Of a DNA stretch of 12,825 nucleotides, positions 1 through 7,188 are shown one piece after another. This stretch comes from JBOGIF01 sp050742415 (GTDB lineage Bacteria; Actinomycetota; Acidimicrobiia; Acidimicrobiales; AC-14). Position 1 is the first letter of the stretch. The number at the start of each line of letters is the position of its first letter. The stretch covers positions 1 through 12,825 of the forward strand of contig JBOGIF010000199.1 of the NCBI GenBank assembly GCA_050742415.1. The letters are read 5' to 3'. Below the pieces are notes generated by a model that was not told where the DNA came from, did not search any database, and saw only the letters and a program-made list of their open reading frames with translations. The position numbers and the translations under genes were made by a program.

Positions 1-423
<423 letters not shown>

Positions 424-453
424 GATCTCGAACCGGCGAACCGGTCCAAAATC
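424..453 (-). other. UUCG-capped leader hairpin abutting the 16S 5' end
   Basis: In the rRNA transcript, bases 453-441 pair with 436-424 in a 13-bp stem. This includes three G-U wobbles and is closed by the tetraloop UUCG (440-437). The inner part is ACCGG-UUCG-CCGGU. The helix ends where mature 16S is expected to begin. Such a local helix could guide maturation of the 5' end or compete with the long leader/trailer stem cut by RNase III. The pairing is seen directly; the role is inferred. Confidence 0.55.
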
Positions 454-503
454 GGAGAGCCGACACGCGAGATGACTGAACCTCGGGTGCCGACTGGCAT
501 TGC

Positions 504-531
504 AAAAACGATCCCTACAAGCGAGGGATCG
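504..531 (-). terminator. Intrinsic-terminator-like hairpin inside the rRNA leader
   Basis: On the minus strand a perfect 8-bp stem, CGATCCCT (531-524) with AGGGATCG (516-509), encloses a 7-nt loop and is followed at once by TTTTT (508-504). This is the form of a Rho-independent terminator. It lies about 80 bp upstream of mature 16S and downstream of the boxA-like motif and candidate promoter. It may stop tyrS read-through or act as an attenuator that antitermination complexes pass. The structure is clear; its activity in vivo is unproven. Confidence 0.55.
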
Positions 532-557
532 CCCGCACTGGCTTCTTTTTAAGCTCT

Positions 558-580
558 CTGTTCCGTTTTCAAGAAGCGCT
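558..580 (-). promoter_or_regulatory. boxA-like rRNA antitermination motif
   Basis: On the minus strand the text GCGCTTCTTGAAAACGGAAC resembles the boxA element of rRNA leaders (E. coli TGCTCTTTAACA; actinobacterial leaders with TTGTTTGAGAACTCAACAG). NusB/NusE bind boxA RNA and let RNA polymerase run through structured leader and rRNA sequence. It lies between the candidate promoter and the terminator-like hairpin, the order expected if antitermination is needed to pass that hairpin. The call rests on similarity by eye. Confidence 0.5.
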
Positions 581-717
581 CGCTCGAGGGCACGCGTCTC
601 CCAGAGGGACGGAGGTGCGCTCTTGTGAATCTGAGGGTTGCAGGCGTGTCGCTCGCACTTCCCCGGCGCAGGAAGCCCTGGATGAACATCTCCAGGCCGC
701 TCCCGGCGCAGCTGCCT

Positions 718-746
718 AACCTACCACGCCCCCCGTACCCCGGCAA
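718..746 (-). promoter_or_regulatory. Candidate rRNA operon promoter
   Basis: On the minus strand TTGCCG (746-741) is followed after exactly 17 bp by TAGGTT (723-718), matching 4 of 6 bases of TTGACA and the TANNNT form common in actinobacterial -10 elements. Transcription would start near 711, giving a leader of roughly 290 nt before 16S. The promoter begins about 10 bp after the tyrS stop and overlaps the weak hairpin there. It is the best match I found in the leader, but -35 matches occur by chance and other promoters are possible. Confidence 0.4.
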
Positions 747-754
747 CCTGGGGT
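737..754 (-). terminator. Weak hairpin directly after tyrS
   Basis: Just past the tyrS stop, ACCCC-A-GG pairs with CC-GGGGT around a TTG loop, giving seven base pairs with one bulged A. No T-run follows, so it is not a canonical intrinsic terminator. U-less hairpins after genes are common in high-GC Actinobacteria and may act weakly. It shares bases with the -35 of the candidate rRNA promoter. Confidence 0.25.
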
Positions 755-755
755 G

Positions 756-2045
756 TCACTGGAAGCGAAGCAGGTGGTAATCCCGCTTGCCCTTCCGGAG
801 GACGACGTAGGACCCTACCAGCAGGTCGGCGGGGCCCAGTCTCCGCTCGGGGCCCGGCTCCGGCACCCCGTTCACCGAGATCCCCCCTTGGATGATCGTG
901 CCCCGTGCCGCCGACTTGGACCGGGTGACACCGGTGCTGGCGAGGACATCGATGAGCAGCAGCCCCCCGCCATCCAGGGTCGAGGCTTCCATATCGGTGG
1001 ACGGCGCCTCGGCGAAGACGGCCAGCAACGCAGCCTCGTCGAGCGTGGCCAAGGCGCCGGAGAACAGGGCCTGGGCCGCCCGCCGCGCCCGCTCCGCCTC
1101 CTCGCGGCCGTGTACCGCGGTGGTCACCTCCATAGCCAGCGCCTGCTGGGCCTCCCGGTCACGGGGTTGCTCGATGACCGCCGACTCCAGACGCTCGATC
1201 TCGTCGCGGCCAAGCGAGGTCAGCAAACGCAGTAGTCGGCCGACGTCACGGTCGTCGGTGCGGACCCAGAACTGGAAGAACTGGTACGGGCTGGTGCGGA
1301 CCGGGTCGAGCCAGACGTTGCCGCCTTCGGTCTTGCCGAACTTCGTGCCGTCGGCCTTGGTCAGCAACGGCCAGGTGAGGCCGTAGACCTCGGCTCCCCG
1401 GCAGCGTCGGACCAGGTCGATGCCGGCGGTGATGTTGCCCCACTGGTCGCTGCCTCCGAGCTGGAGCCGACAACCGTCGTTGTCGAACAGGTGGAGGAAG
1501 TCGTAGGCCTGCAACAGCATGTAGCTGAACTCGGTGTAGGAGATGCCCTGGTCCCGCTCGGTGAGCCGGGCCCTAACCGACTCCTTGGCGATCATGGTGT
1601 TGACGGTGAAGTGCCGACCCACGTCGCGCAGGAACTGGGTGAGGGGCAGCTGGCACAGCCAGTCGGCGTTGTCGGCGAGAACGGCCTGGCCCGGCCCCGG
1701 CCCGAAATCGAGGAGCCGCTCGAGCTGGCGTCTGATGCCTGCGGCGTTGGCCTCTATCTCCGCTGCGGACAGCAGCTGTCGCTCCTCGGCCTTGAAGCTC
1801 GGGTCGCCGATGAGGCTCGTGCCTCCGCCGAGCAGCGCTATCGGACGGTGCCCCGCTCGCTGCAGGCGTTGCAACGCAACGATCCCCACGAGGTGGCCGA
1901 CGTGGAGGCTGTCGGCGGTGGCGTCGAAGCCGACGTAGGCGGTGAAGCTCTCGCTCGCCAACTTGGCCTGAAGGTCCGGGGAGGTGCTCTGGTGCACCAT
2001 CCCCCGCCACTCCAGCTCCGAGTACAGGTCGTCGTCGCCACCCAC
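756..2045 (-). CDS. tyrS: Tyrosyl-tRNA synthetase
   Basis: This cytoplasmic class I aminoacyl-tRNA synthetase activates tyrosine with ATP and loads it on tRNA-Tyr. The 429-residue product has the usual length. It shows the HIGH-type signature as HVGH at residues 48-51, the tyrosine-pocket motif GGSDQWGN at about 197-204 and the KMSKS-type loop as KFGKT at 235-239. A C-terminal S4-like RNA-binding domain runs from about 360 to 426 (TIIQGGISVNG...LLVGSYVVLRKGKRDY). I chose the GTG at 2045 because the following text, LYSELEWRGMVHQST, aligns with the N-terminus of other actinobacterial TyrRS. The internal ATG at 2000 would remove that segment. No Shine-Dalgarno precedes the GTG, but a -10-like TACGGT lies 7 bp upstream, so the mRNA may be leaderless. 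It sits head-to-head with the cytochrome b-like gene and upstream of the rRNA operon. Confidence 0.96.
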   Translation of the reverse strand: MGGDDDLYSELEWRGMVHQSTSPDLQAKLASESFTAYVGFDATADSLHVGHLVGIVALQRLQRAGHRPIALLGGGTSLIGDPSFKAEERQLLSAAEIEANAAGIRRQLERLLDFGPGPGQAVLADNADWLCQLPLTQFLRDVGRHFTVNTMIAKESVRARLTERDQGISYTEFSYMLLQAYDFLHLFDNDGCRLQLGGSDQWGNITAGIDLVRRCRGAEVYGLTWPLLTKADGTKFGKTEGGNVWLDPVRTSPYQFFQFWVRTDDRDVGRLLRLLTSLGRDEIERLESAVIEQPRDREAQQALAMEVTTAVHGREEAERARRAAQALFSGALATLDEAALLAVFAEAPSTDMEASTLDGGGLLLIDVLASTGVTRSKSAARGTIIQGGISVNGVPEPGPERRLGPADLLVGSYVVLRKGKRDYHLLRFQ

Positions 2046-2052
2046 CGGGGCG

Positions 2053-2058
2053 ACCGTA
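2053..2058 (-). promoter_or_regulatory. Candidate -10 element for a leaderless tyrS transcript
   Basis: TACGGT on the minus strand fits the actinobacterial TANNNT -10 pattern and ends 7 bp before the tyrS GTG, which would put transcription start on or next to the start codon. No ribosome binding site is visible upstream of the GTG. I do not see a convincing -35, so this remains a weak call. Confidence 0.3.
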
Positions 2059-2110
2059 CCCGCGGGAGCGGGCGAGCGGAGGGGCGTTCTCGTCTGGTAG
2101 CACGGCGGCG

Positions 2111-2674
2111 ATGACGGTCGTCGCCCGCGTGCATCGTTGGCTTCTACGGGCGGTGCTGTTCCTCTCCGTGGTGCTCGTCGCCACCGGCCTGTGGCTCATC
2201 GTCGGCTACCGGCCTTCCTCCGACGAGGCCTGGAACGACATATGGCTTCTGTCATCGGACCAGTGGCCGAGGCGAGCGCACCGGTTGGCCGGCGCACTTC
2301 TCACGTACGCGGCGGGGTTTCTGATGCTGCTCTCTCTCGTGCTCGGCATCGGCGGTCGGCGGTGGGGCCGGACTGCTGGCGCGGTCGGCATCGCGGTGCT
2401 TGCCGTGGTCGGTGGCTTCACCGGCTTCCTTCTTCCGTGGGACCAACTGGCGCTGTGGGCGGTAACGGTCGGCACCAACATGCGCGGCATGTGGCCAGCC
2501 GCGTTCGGTGACAGCGTGCGATTCGTCATCCTCGGCGGCACCGAGGTCAGCCAGGCGACGTTCCGCAATTGGTTCCTGGTGCACTCGGTGCTGCTGCCCG
2601 TGCTGGCGATCGGCGGCGCGTTCCTGGCTCGGCGCTATCCCAGCCGGGACAAGCCGACAGCGCCGGGGACGTAG
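2111..2674 (+). CDS. Cytochrome b/b6 N-terminal-like membrane protein with one heme histidine pair
   Basis: This 187-residue protein has four predicted membrane helices at about 12-33, 57-80, 88-110 and 154-173. It resembles helices A-D of cytochrome b/b6. Family marks are W-x-x-R-x-H-R-x-x-GA at helix B, TGFLLPWDQLALWAVTVGTN after helix C (compare TGYSLPWDQ in cytochrome b6), and GGTEVSQATFRNWFLVHSVLLP leading into helix D. His57 and His158 match the first histidines of helices B and D. The partners expected 14 and 15 residues later are Leu71 and Ala173. It therefore probably binds one b-type heme instead of two, or has another role. No Rieske protein, cytochrome c or subunit IV-like gene adjoins it. 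Start ATG at 2111 has no strong ribosome binding site. It is the only gene here opposite to its neighbours, divergent from tyrS, and its last 40 bp overlap the end of the DNA glycosylase gene. The specific function is unknown. Confidence 0.8.
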   Translation: MTVVARVHRWLLRAVLFLSVVLVATGLWLIVGYRPSSDEAWNDIWLLSSDQWPRRAHRLAGALLTYAAGFLMLLSLVLGIGGRRWGRTAGAVGIAVLAVVGGFTGFLLPWDQLALWAVTVGTNMRGMWPAAFGDSVRFVILGGTEVSQATFRNWFLVHSVLLPVLAIGGAFLARRYPSRDKPTAPGT

Positions 2675-3204
2675 AAGCGCCAGGGGAGGTCACCGGCGAC
2701 TGACAGCCCGATCCGGCCGCTGACGGCGGGCTCGGCCGGGGGCGGCACACCCTCGTCGGCCACGAGCACGTCACGGTCGGCGGCGACAAGGTCGGCGCCG
2801 TCGAGACCCCGGTCGAGACCGAACGCCTGACAGAGCTTGCCCGGGCCGCTGCACAGGTCGGCGTCGTGGCGGGCCCGGGGCCGGCCGGCCCGCATCTCAC
2901 TCAGGCCGGCCAAGGGCGTCAAACCCCGCAGGAGCACGGCCCCGGCAACACCCTCCTCGTCGCAGACCACGTTGGCGCAATGGTGCATGCCGTAGGTGAA
3001 GTACACGTAGAGCCGCCCGGGGGGACCGAACATGGTGGCGTTGCGCGGCGTGCGACCCCGGAAGGCATGGCTGCCCGGGTCGCGGTCGCCGCAGTAGGCC
3101 TCGACCTCCACGATGCGGGCCACCATCGCACCCCGCACGAGCAGCTTGTTCAGCAGCTCCGGCGCCACTTCCAGCGGGTCGCGGCGGTAAAACCGGCGCG
3201 ACAA
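2635..3204 (-). CDS. mpg: DNA-3-methyladenine glycosylase (AAG/MPG family)
   Basis: This base-excision-repair enzyme removes alkylated purines, such as 3-methyladenine, from DNA. The sequence has the family core: IVEVEAYCG at 31-39 with catalytic Glu35 and Tyr37 (compare Glu125/Tyr127 of human AAG), SHAFRGRTPRNATMF at 45-59, LYVYFTYGMHHCANVV at 65-80, GPGKLCQAFGL at 120-130 and PWRFYV near the C-terminus. The 189 residues from TTG at 3204 are normal for bacterial members, and the first residues (SRRFYRRDPLEVAPELL) align with the usual start. No ATG or GTG exists upstream in frame. The other option is CTG at 3243, overlapping the argH stop as CTGA and adding 13 mostly proline residues. It follows argH by 35 nt and is probably cotranscribed, though it has no metabolic link to arginine. 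Linkage of mpg to tyrS is also seen in Mycobacterium. Family certain; start uncertain. Confidence 0.92.
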   Translation of the reverse strand: MSRRFYRRDPLEVAPELLNKLLVRGAMVARIVEVEAYCGDRDPGSHAFRGRTPRNATMFGPPGRLYVYFTYGMHHCANVVCDEEGVAGAVLLRGLTPLAGLSEMRAGRPRARHDADLCSGPGKLCQAFGLDRGLDGADLVAADRDVLVADEGVPPPAEPAVSGRIGLSVAGDLPWRFYVPGAVGLSRLG

Positions 3205-3239
3205 AGGCGGCGGCCGCGGAGGTTGCGGTGGCGCAGGGC

Positions 3240-4631
3240 TCAGAGCCGGGCCCTGTCCGCCGCCAGCCTCTCGGTGAAGCGATCGAGCTGCACGGCCACC
3301 GGTAGCGGCCCCGCCCCGCCCGGGGTGGTACGGCGGCGCACGGCCACGCCCGGCGCCAGCACGGCAGCGGCCTCGGCCCCCAGGCGGGGGTGGGCCACGA
3401 CGAGGTCGCGCAGCAGCACACCGGCTTCGAGCGACTCCCGCACCAGCCCGGCCACCAACCCGTGGGCGGTCCGGAACGGCATGCCACCCGCCACCAGCCA
3501 CTCGGCCAGGTCGACGGCGGCCCCGGCGGCGGTGGGCGAGTCGGCGGCGGCCGCCATGCGGGCCGTGTCGAACGTTGCCGTCCCCAGCAGGCCGGTGAGG
3601 GCGTCCAGGCCCAGAGCCACCTGGTCGACCGAGTCGAACAGCGGCTCCTTGTCCTCCGGGAGGTCGCGGTTGTAGGCCAGCGGCAGGCCCTTCAGGGCGA
3701 CCAGCACCGCGGTCAGGTTGCCGACCAGCCGGCCCGCCTTGGCCCGGGCCAGCTCGGCCACGTCGGGGTTCTTCTTCTGCGGCAGCATCGAGCTCCCGGT
3801 CGACCAGGCGTCGTCGAGGCGCAGGAAGCTGAACTCGGCGCTCGACCACAGCACCACCTCCTCGCCGATGCGCGAGAGATGCACGCCCAGCAGGGCCAGC
3901 ACGAAGAGAGCCTCGGCCACGAAGTCGCGATCGCTCACGGCGTCGAGCGAGTTCTCGAAACAGGCTGCGAACCCCAGATCGGCGGCCACCGAGACAGGGT
4001 CGAGCGGCAACGAGGACCCGGCCAGGGCTCCGGCCCCGAGCGGCGACACGTCGGCCCGGCGGCGGGCGTCGAGCAGGCGGTCGAGATCGCGCGCCAGGGC
4101 CCAGCCGTGGGCCAGCAGGTGGTGGGCCAGCAGCACCGGCTGGGCCCGCTGGAGGTGGGTGTAGCCGGGCAGGTAAGTGCCTTCCGACAGCGCCGTCCCC
4201 GCCCGGTCGCGCAACACCTCCTGCAAGGCCAGCACCCGTACCGCCACCGCGGTCAGCTCGCGCTTGGCCCACAGCCGCAGGTCGGTGGCCACCTGGTCGT
4301 TGCGGCTCCGGCCGGTGTGCATCTTGGCCCCGGCCGGCCCGGCCAGCTCGGTCACCCGGCGCTCGACGACCGTGTGCACGTCCTCGTCGGATGGCACCAG
4401 GCCGGCGGCGAGCTCTCCCGAACGCAGCTCCGCCTCCACCACGTCGAGGGCGGCCAGCACCGCGTCGCGCTCGACGTCGTCGAGTAGGCCGGCCTTGGCC
4501 AGCCCGTGGACGTGGGCCCGTGACCCGGCGATGTCGTCGTGGGCCAGCCGGAGGTCGACCAGGAGGCTGGAGGTGAACGCCATGAGCGCGTCCGAGGGCG
4601 GGCCCTCGAAGCGGCCCTGCCAGAGGGTCAC
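3240..4631 (-). CDS. argH: Argininosuccinate lyase
   Basis: This enzyme catalyses the last step of arginine synthesis, splitting argininosuccinate into arginine and fumarate. It belongs to the fumarase/aspartase superfamily, whose members are homotetramers. From GTG at 4631 it has 463 residues, the usual length. Visible marks are an N-terminal LWQGRF, TGRSRNDQVATD at about 106-117, GYTHLQRAQP at 156-165 with the expected catalytic His159, and the flexible signature loop GSSMLPQKKNP at 279-289 carrying the catalytic serine. The frame stays open upstream to 4682, but that extension lies inside argG and lacks family similarity. The GTG overlaps the argG stop as GTGA, pointing to translational coupling. 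It is the last arg gene of the cluster. Confidence 0.96.
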   Translation of the reverse strand: MTLWQGRFEGPPSDALMAFTSSLLVDLRLAHDDIAGSRAHVHGLAKAGLLDDVERDAVLAALDVVEAELRSGELAAGLVPSDEDVHTVVERRVTELAGPAGAKMHTGRSRNDQVATDLRLWAKRELTAVAVRVLALQEVLRDRAGTALSEGTYLPGYTHLQRAQPVLLAHHLLAHGWALARDLDRLLDARRRADVSPLGAGALAGSSLPLDPVSVAADLGFAACFENSLDAVSDRDFVAEALFVLALLGVHLSRIGEEVVLWSSAEFSFLRLDDAWSTGSSMLPQKKNPDVAELARAKAGRLVGNLTAVLVALKGLPLAYNRDLPEDKEPLFDSVDQVALGLDALTGLLGTATFDTARMAAAADSPTAAGAAVDLAEWLVAGGMPFRTAHGLVAGLVRESLEAGVLLRDLVVAHPRLGAEAAAVLAPGVAVRRRTTPGGAGPLPVAVQLDRFTERLAADRARL

Positions 4632-5824
4632 CCGCCCGGGCGCGCCTGGCGGGCGGCCCACGTCTCGATGCCGAGGCCCCACAGGCGGACGAAGCCGGCC
4701 GCGTCCTGGTGGTGGAAGCGGTCGGCCGCCTCGTAGGTAGCGAGGCCGTAGTCATACAGGCCGGTCTCGCTGCGCCGTCCAGCCACGAAGCAGCGGCCGG
4801 GAACCTCACAGCGCAGACGCACCTCCCCGTTGACCCAGCGCTGGCTGTCGTCCACGAAGGAGTCGAGCGCGGACTTGAGCGGCGAGTACCACATGCCGTC
4901 GTAGACGAGCTCGGCCCAGCGGGGCTCGAGACGGGTCTTCTCGTGGGCCAGGTCGCGCTCGAGGGTGAGACCCTCCAGGTCGGCGTGAGCCATCAGAAGG
5001 GCAAGCGCGCCCGGGCATTCGTAGACCTCGCGGCTCTTGATGCCGACCCGGCGGTTCTCGACCATGTCTATGCGGCCCCAGCCGTATGAGCCCACGGTGG
5101 CGGTCACGGCCGCCACCAGCTCGTGGAGCGGCATGGTGACGCCGTCGATCGCCACGGGCAGGCCGGACTCGAAGGTGAGGGTCAGCTCCACCGGGTCGGT
5201 GGCCGTGGGCGCGGTGAGCTCGAACACGTCCTCCGGCGGCTGCTCCCAGGGGTCCTCGAGGATGCCGCACTCGATAGTGCGACCCCACAGGTTCTGGTCG
5301 ATCGAATAGGGGCTGCGACGGGTGACATTGACCGGGATGCCGAAGCGCTCGGCGTAGTCGATCGACTGCTCGCGCGTGAGGCCCCATCCCCGCACCGGGG
5401 CCAGCAGCTCGAGGTCGGGCGCCAGCGCCCGAGTGGACACCTCGAAGCGGACCTGGTCGTTGCCCTTTCCGGTACAACCGTGGGCCACCGAGTCGGCGCC
5501 GTGCTGGCGCGCCGCAGCGACCATGTGGCGCACGATGATCGGCCGCGACAGGGCCGATACCAATGGGTAGCGCCCCTCGTAGAGGGCGTTGGCCTTGAGG
5601 GCGGGGGCCACGAAGTCCCGGGCGAACTCCTCACGACAGTCCACCACGACGGCCTCGACCGCCCCGGCCGCCATGGCCCGCTGGCGCAGCCCCTCGAAGT
5701 CGCCGCCCTGCCCGATGTCGGCAGCCACGGCAACGACCTCCACGCCCATCTCCTCGACCATCCACCGCACGGCCACCGATGTGTCGAGACCTCCGCTGTA
5801 GGCCAGAACCACCCGCTTCGCCAT
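4628..5824 (-). CDS. argG: Argininosuccinate synthase
   Basis: This enzyme joins citrulline and aspartate using ATP to form argininosuccinate, the substrate of the adjacent argH. The 398 residues match the family length. The N-terminal ATP-pyrophosphatase P-loop is AYSGGLDTS at residues 8-16. Further conserved blocks are EGRYPLVSALSRP at 83-95 and HGCTGKGNDQVRFE at 115-128, and the start ATG at 5824 places the P-loop at the expected distance from the N-terminus. The gene follows argR after 36 nt, the only real gap in the arg cluster. Only a loosely placed GGAG lies upstream, 12 nt from the ATG. I saw no ARG-box palindrome in the gap. Its stop overlaps the argH GTG. Confidence 0.97.
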   Translation of the reverse strand: MAKRVVLAYSGGLDTSVAVRWMVEEMGVEVVAVAADIGQGGDFEGLRQRAMAAGAVEAVVVDCREEFARDFVAPALKANALYEGRYPLVSALSRPIIVRHMVAAARQHGADSVAHGCTGKGNDQVRFEVSTRALAPDLELLAPVRGWGLTREQSIDYAERFGIPVNVTRRSPYSIDQNLWGRTIECGILEDPWEQPPEDVFELTAPTATDPVELTLTFESGLPVAIDGVTMPLHELVAAVTATVGSYGWGRIDMVENRRVGIKSREVYECPGALALLMAHADLEGLTLERDLAHEKTRLEPRWAELVYDGMWYSPLKSALDSFVDDSQRWVNGEVRLRCEVPGRCFVAGRRSETGLYDYGLATYEAADRFHHQDAAGFVRLWGLGIETWAARQARPGG

Positions 5825-5860
5825 CGTGTTCTCTGTCTCCGTTCTCTTCTAGAGGTGTGG

Positions 5861-6324
5861 TTAGAGCCCGGCCAGAGCGGAGAGCCGCCTGGCCACCTTC
5901 TCGCCGCCGGCCCGCTCCGACGCGACGACCAGGACGGTGTCGTCGCCCGCCACCGTGCCGAGGACATCGGCCAGGCCCGCCCGGTCGATCGCCGATCCCA
6001 CCACGTGGGCCGATCCCGGTGGCGTGCGCAGCACGACCAGGTTGGCGGAGTGGCCCACCTCCACGACCCATTCCCCGAAGACGCGGCGCAGGTGGTCCTC
6101 GGGCGCGACCCGCTCCTTGGCGTGCTCGGGAATGGCGTAGACCGTCTCTCCGCCGGCCACCCGTACCTTCACGGCCCCGAGGTCTTCGAGGTCGCGCGAG
6201 ACGGTGGCCTGGGTGGCCACCACGCCTTCGGCCGCCAGCAGCTCGACGAGCTGGCCCTGGCTGCCGACCGCGTTGGTCTCGAGGATCCTGGCGAGCCGAT
6301 GCTGACGCTGCGGCTTCGCCAGTC

Positions 6325-6328
<4 letters not shown>
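5861..6328 (-). CDS. argR: Arginine repressor
   Basis: ArgR is a hexameric transcription factor that uses arginine as corepressor and binds ARG boxes in front of arginine genes. The product has 155 residues. Its N-terminal winged-helix DNA-binding domain covers about 1-70, with the recognition segment ATQATVSRDLEDLG at 38-51. The C-terminal oligomerisation and arginine-binding core contains GTVAGDDTVLV at 124-134, where the double Asp is the usual arginine-contact motif. The start is ATG at 6328, which forms ATGA with the argF stop and has GGAG 5 nt upstream; an in-frame extension to 6394 lies inside argF and is rejected. Its place inside the operon it most likely controls through the ARG box before argC implies negative autoregulation. 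Confidence 0.95.

Positions 6329-7184
<856 letters not shown>

Positions 7185-7188
<4 letters not shown>

Larger units (their letters stand above)
424..755 (-). promoter_or_regulatory. rRNA leader / intergenic region between tyrS and 16S
   Basis: This stretch of about 330 bp has no credible gene. The short reading frames in it have no recognisable content and overlap the structural signals. Read toward 16S it contains a candidate promoter near 718-746, a boxA-like motif at 558-580 followed by an A-rich tract (TTAAAAAGAA, 554-545), the terminator-like hairpin at 504-531 and the UUCG hairpin at 424-453. That arrangement is expected for an rRNA operon leader. Part of it should pair with the 16S trailer outside the window to form the processing stem, which I cannot check here. 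Confidence 0.75.

Noticed and set aside
3390..4487. Plus-strand open frame of 365 codons opposite argH
   Set aside because: Antisense shadow of argH with His/Gln/Gly-rich composition and no family resemblance.
3243..4809. Long in-frame upstream extension of the glycosylase frame across argH into argG
   Set aside because: The text is low-complexity Arg/Gly/Ala/Pro in a shifted frame of argH, while the argH frame carries every catalytic motif. Only the part below 3204 (possibly 3243) is protein-like.
5825..5860. Separate promoter or ARG box for argGH in the argR-argG gap
   Set aside because: The 36 nt hold a purine-rich stretch on the minus strand and a TCTAGA, but no TANNNT at a suitable place and no TGCAT/ATGCA arms.
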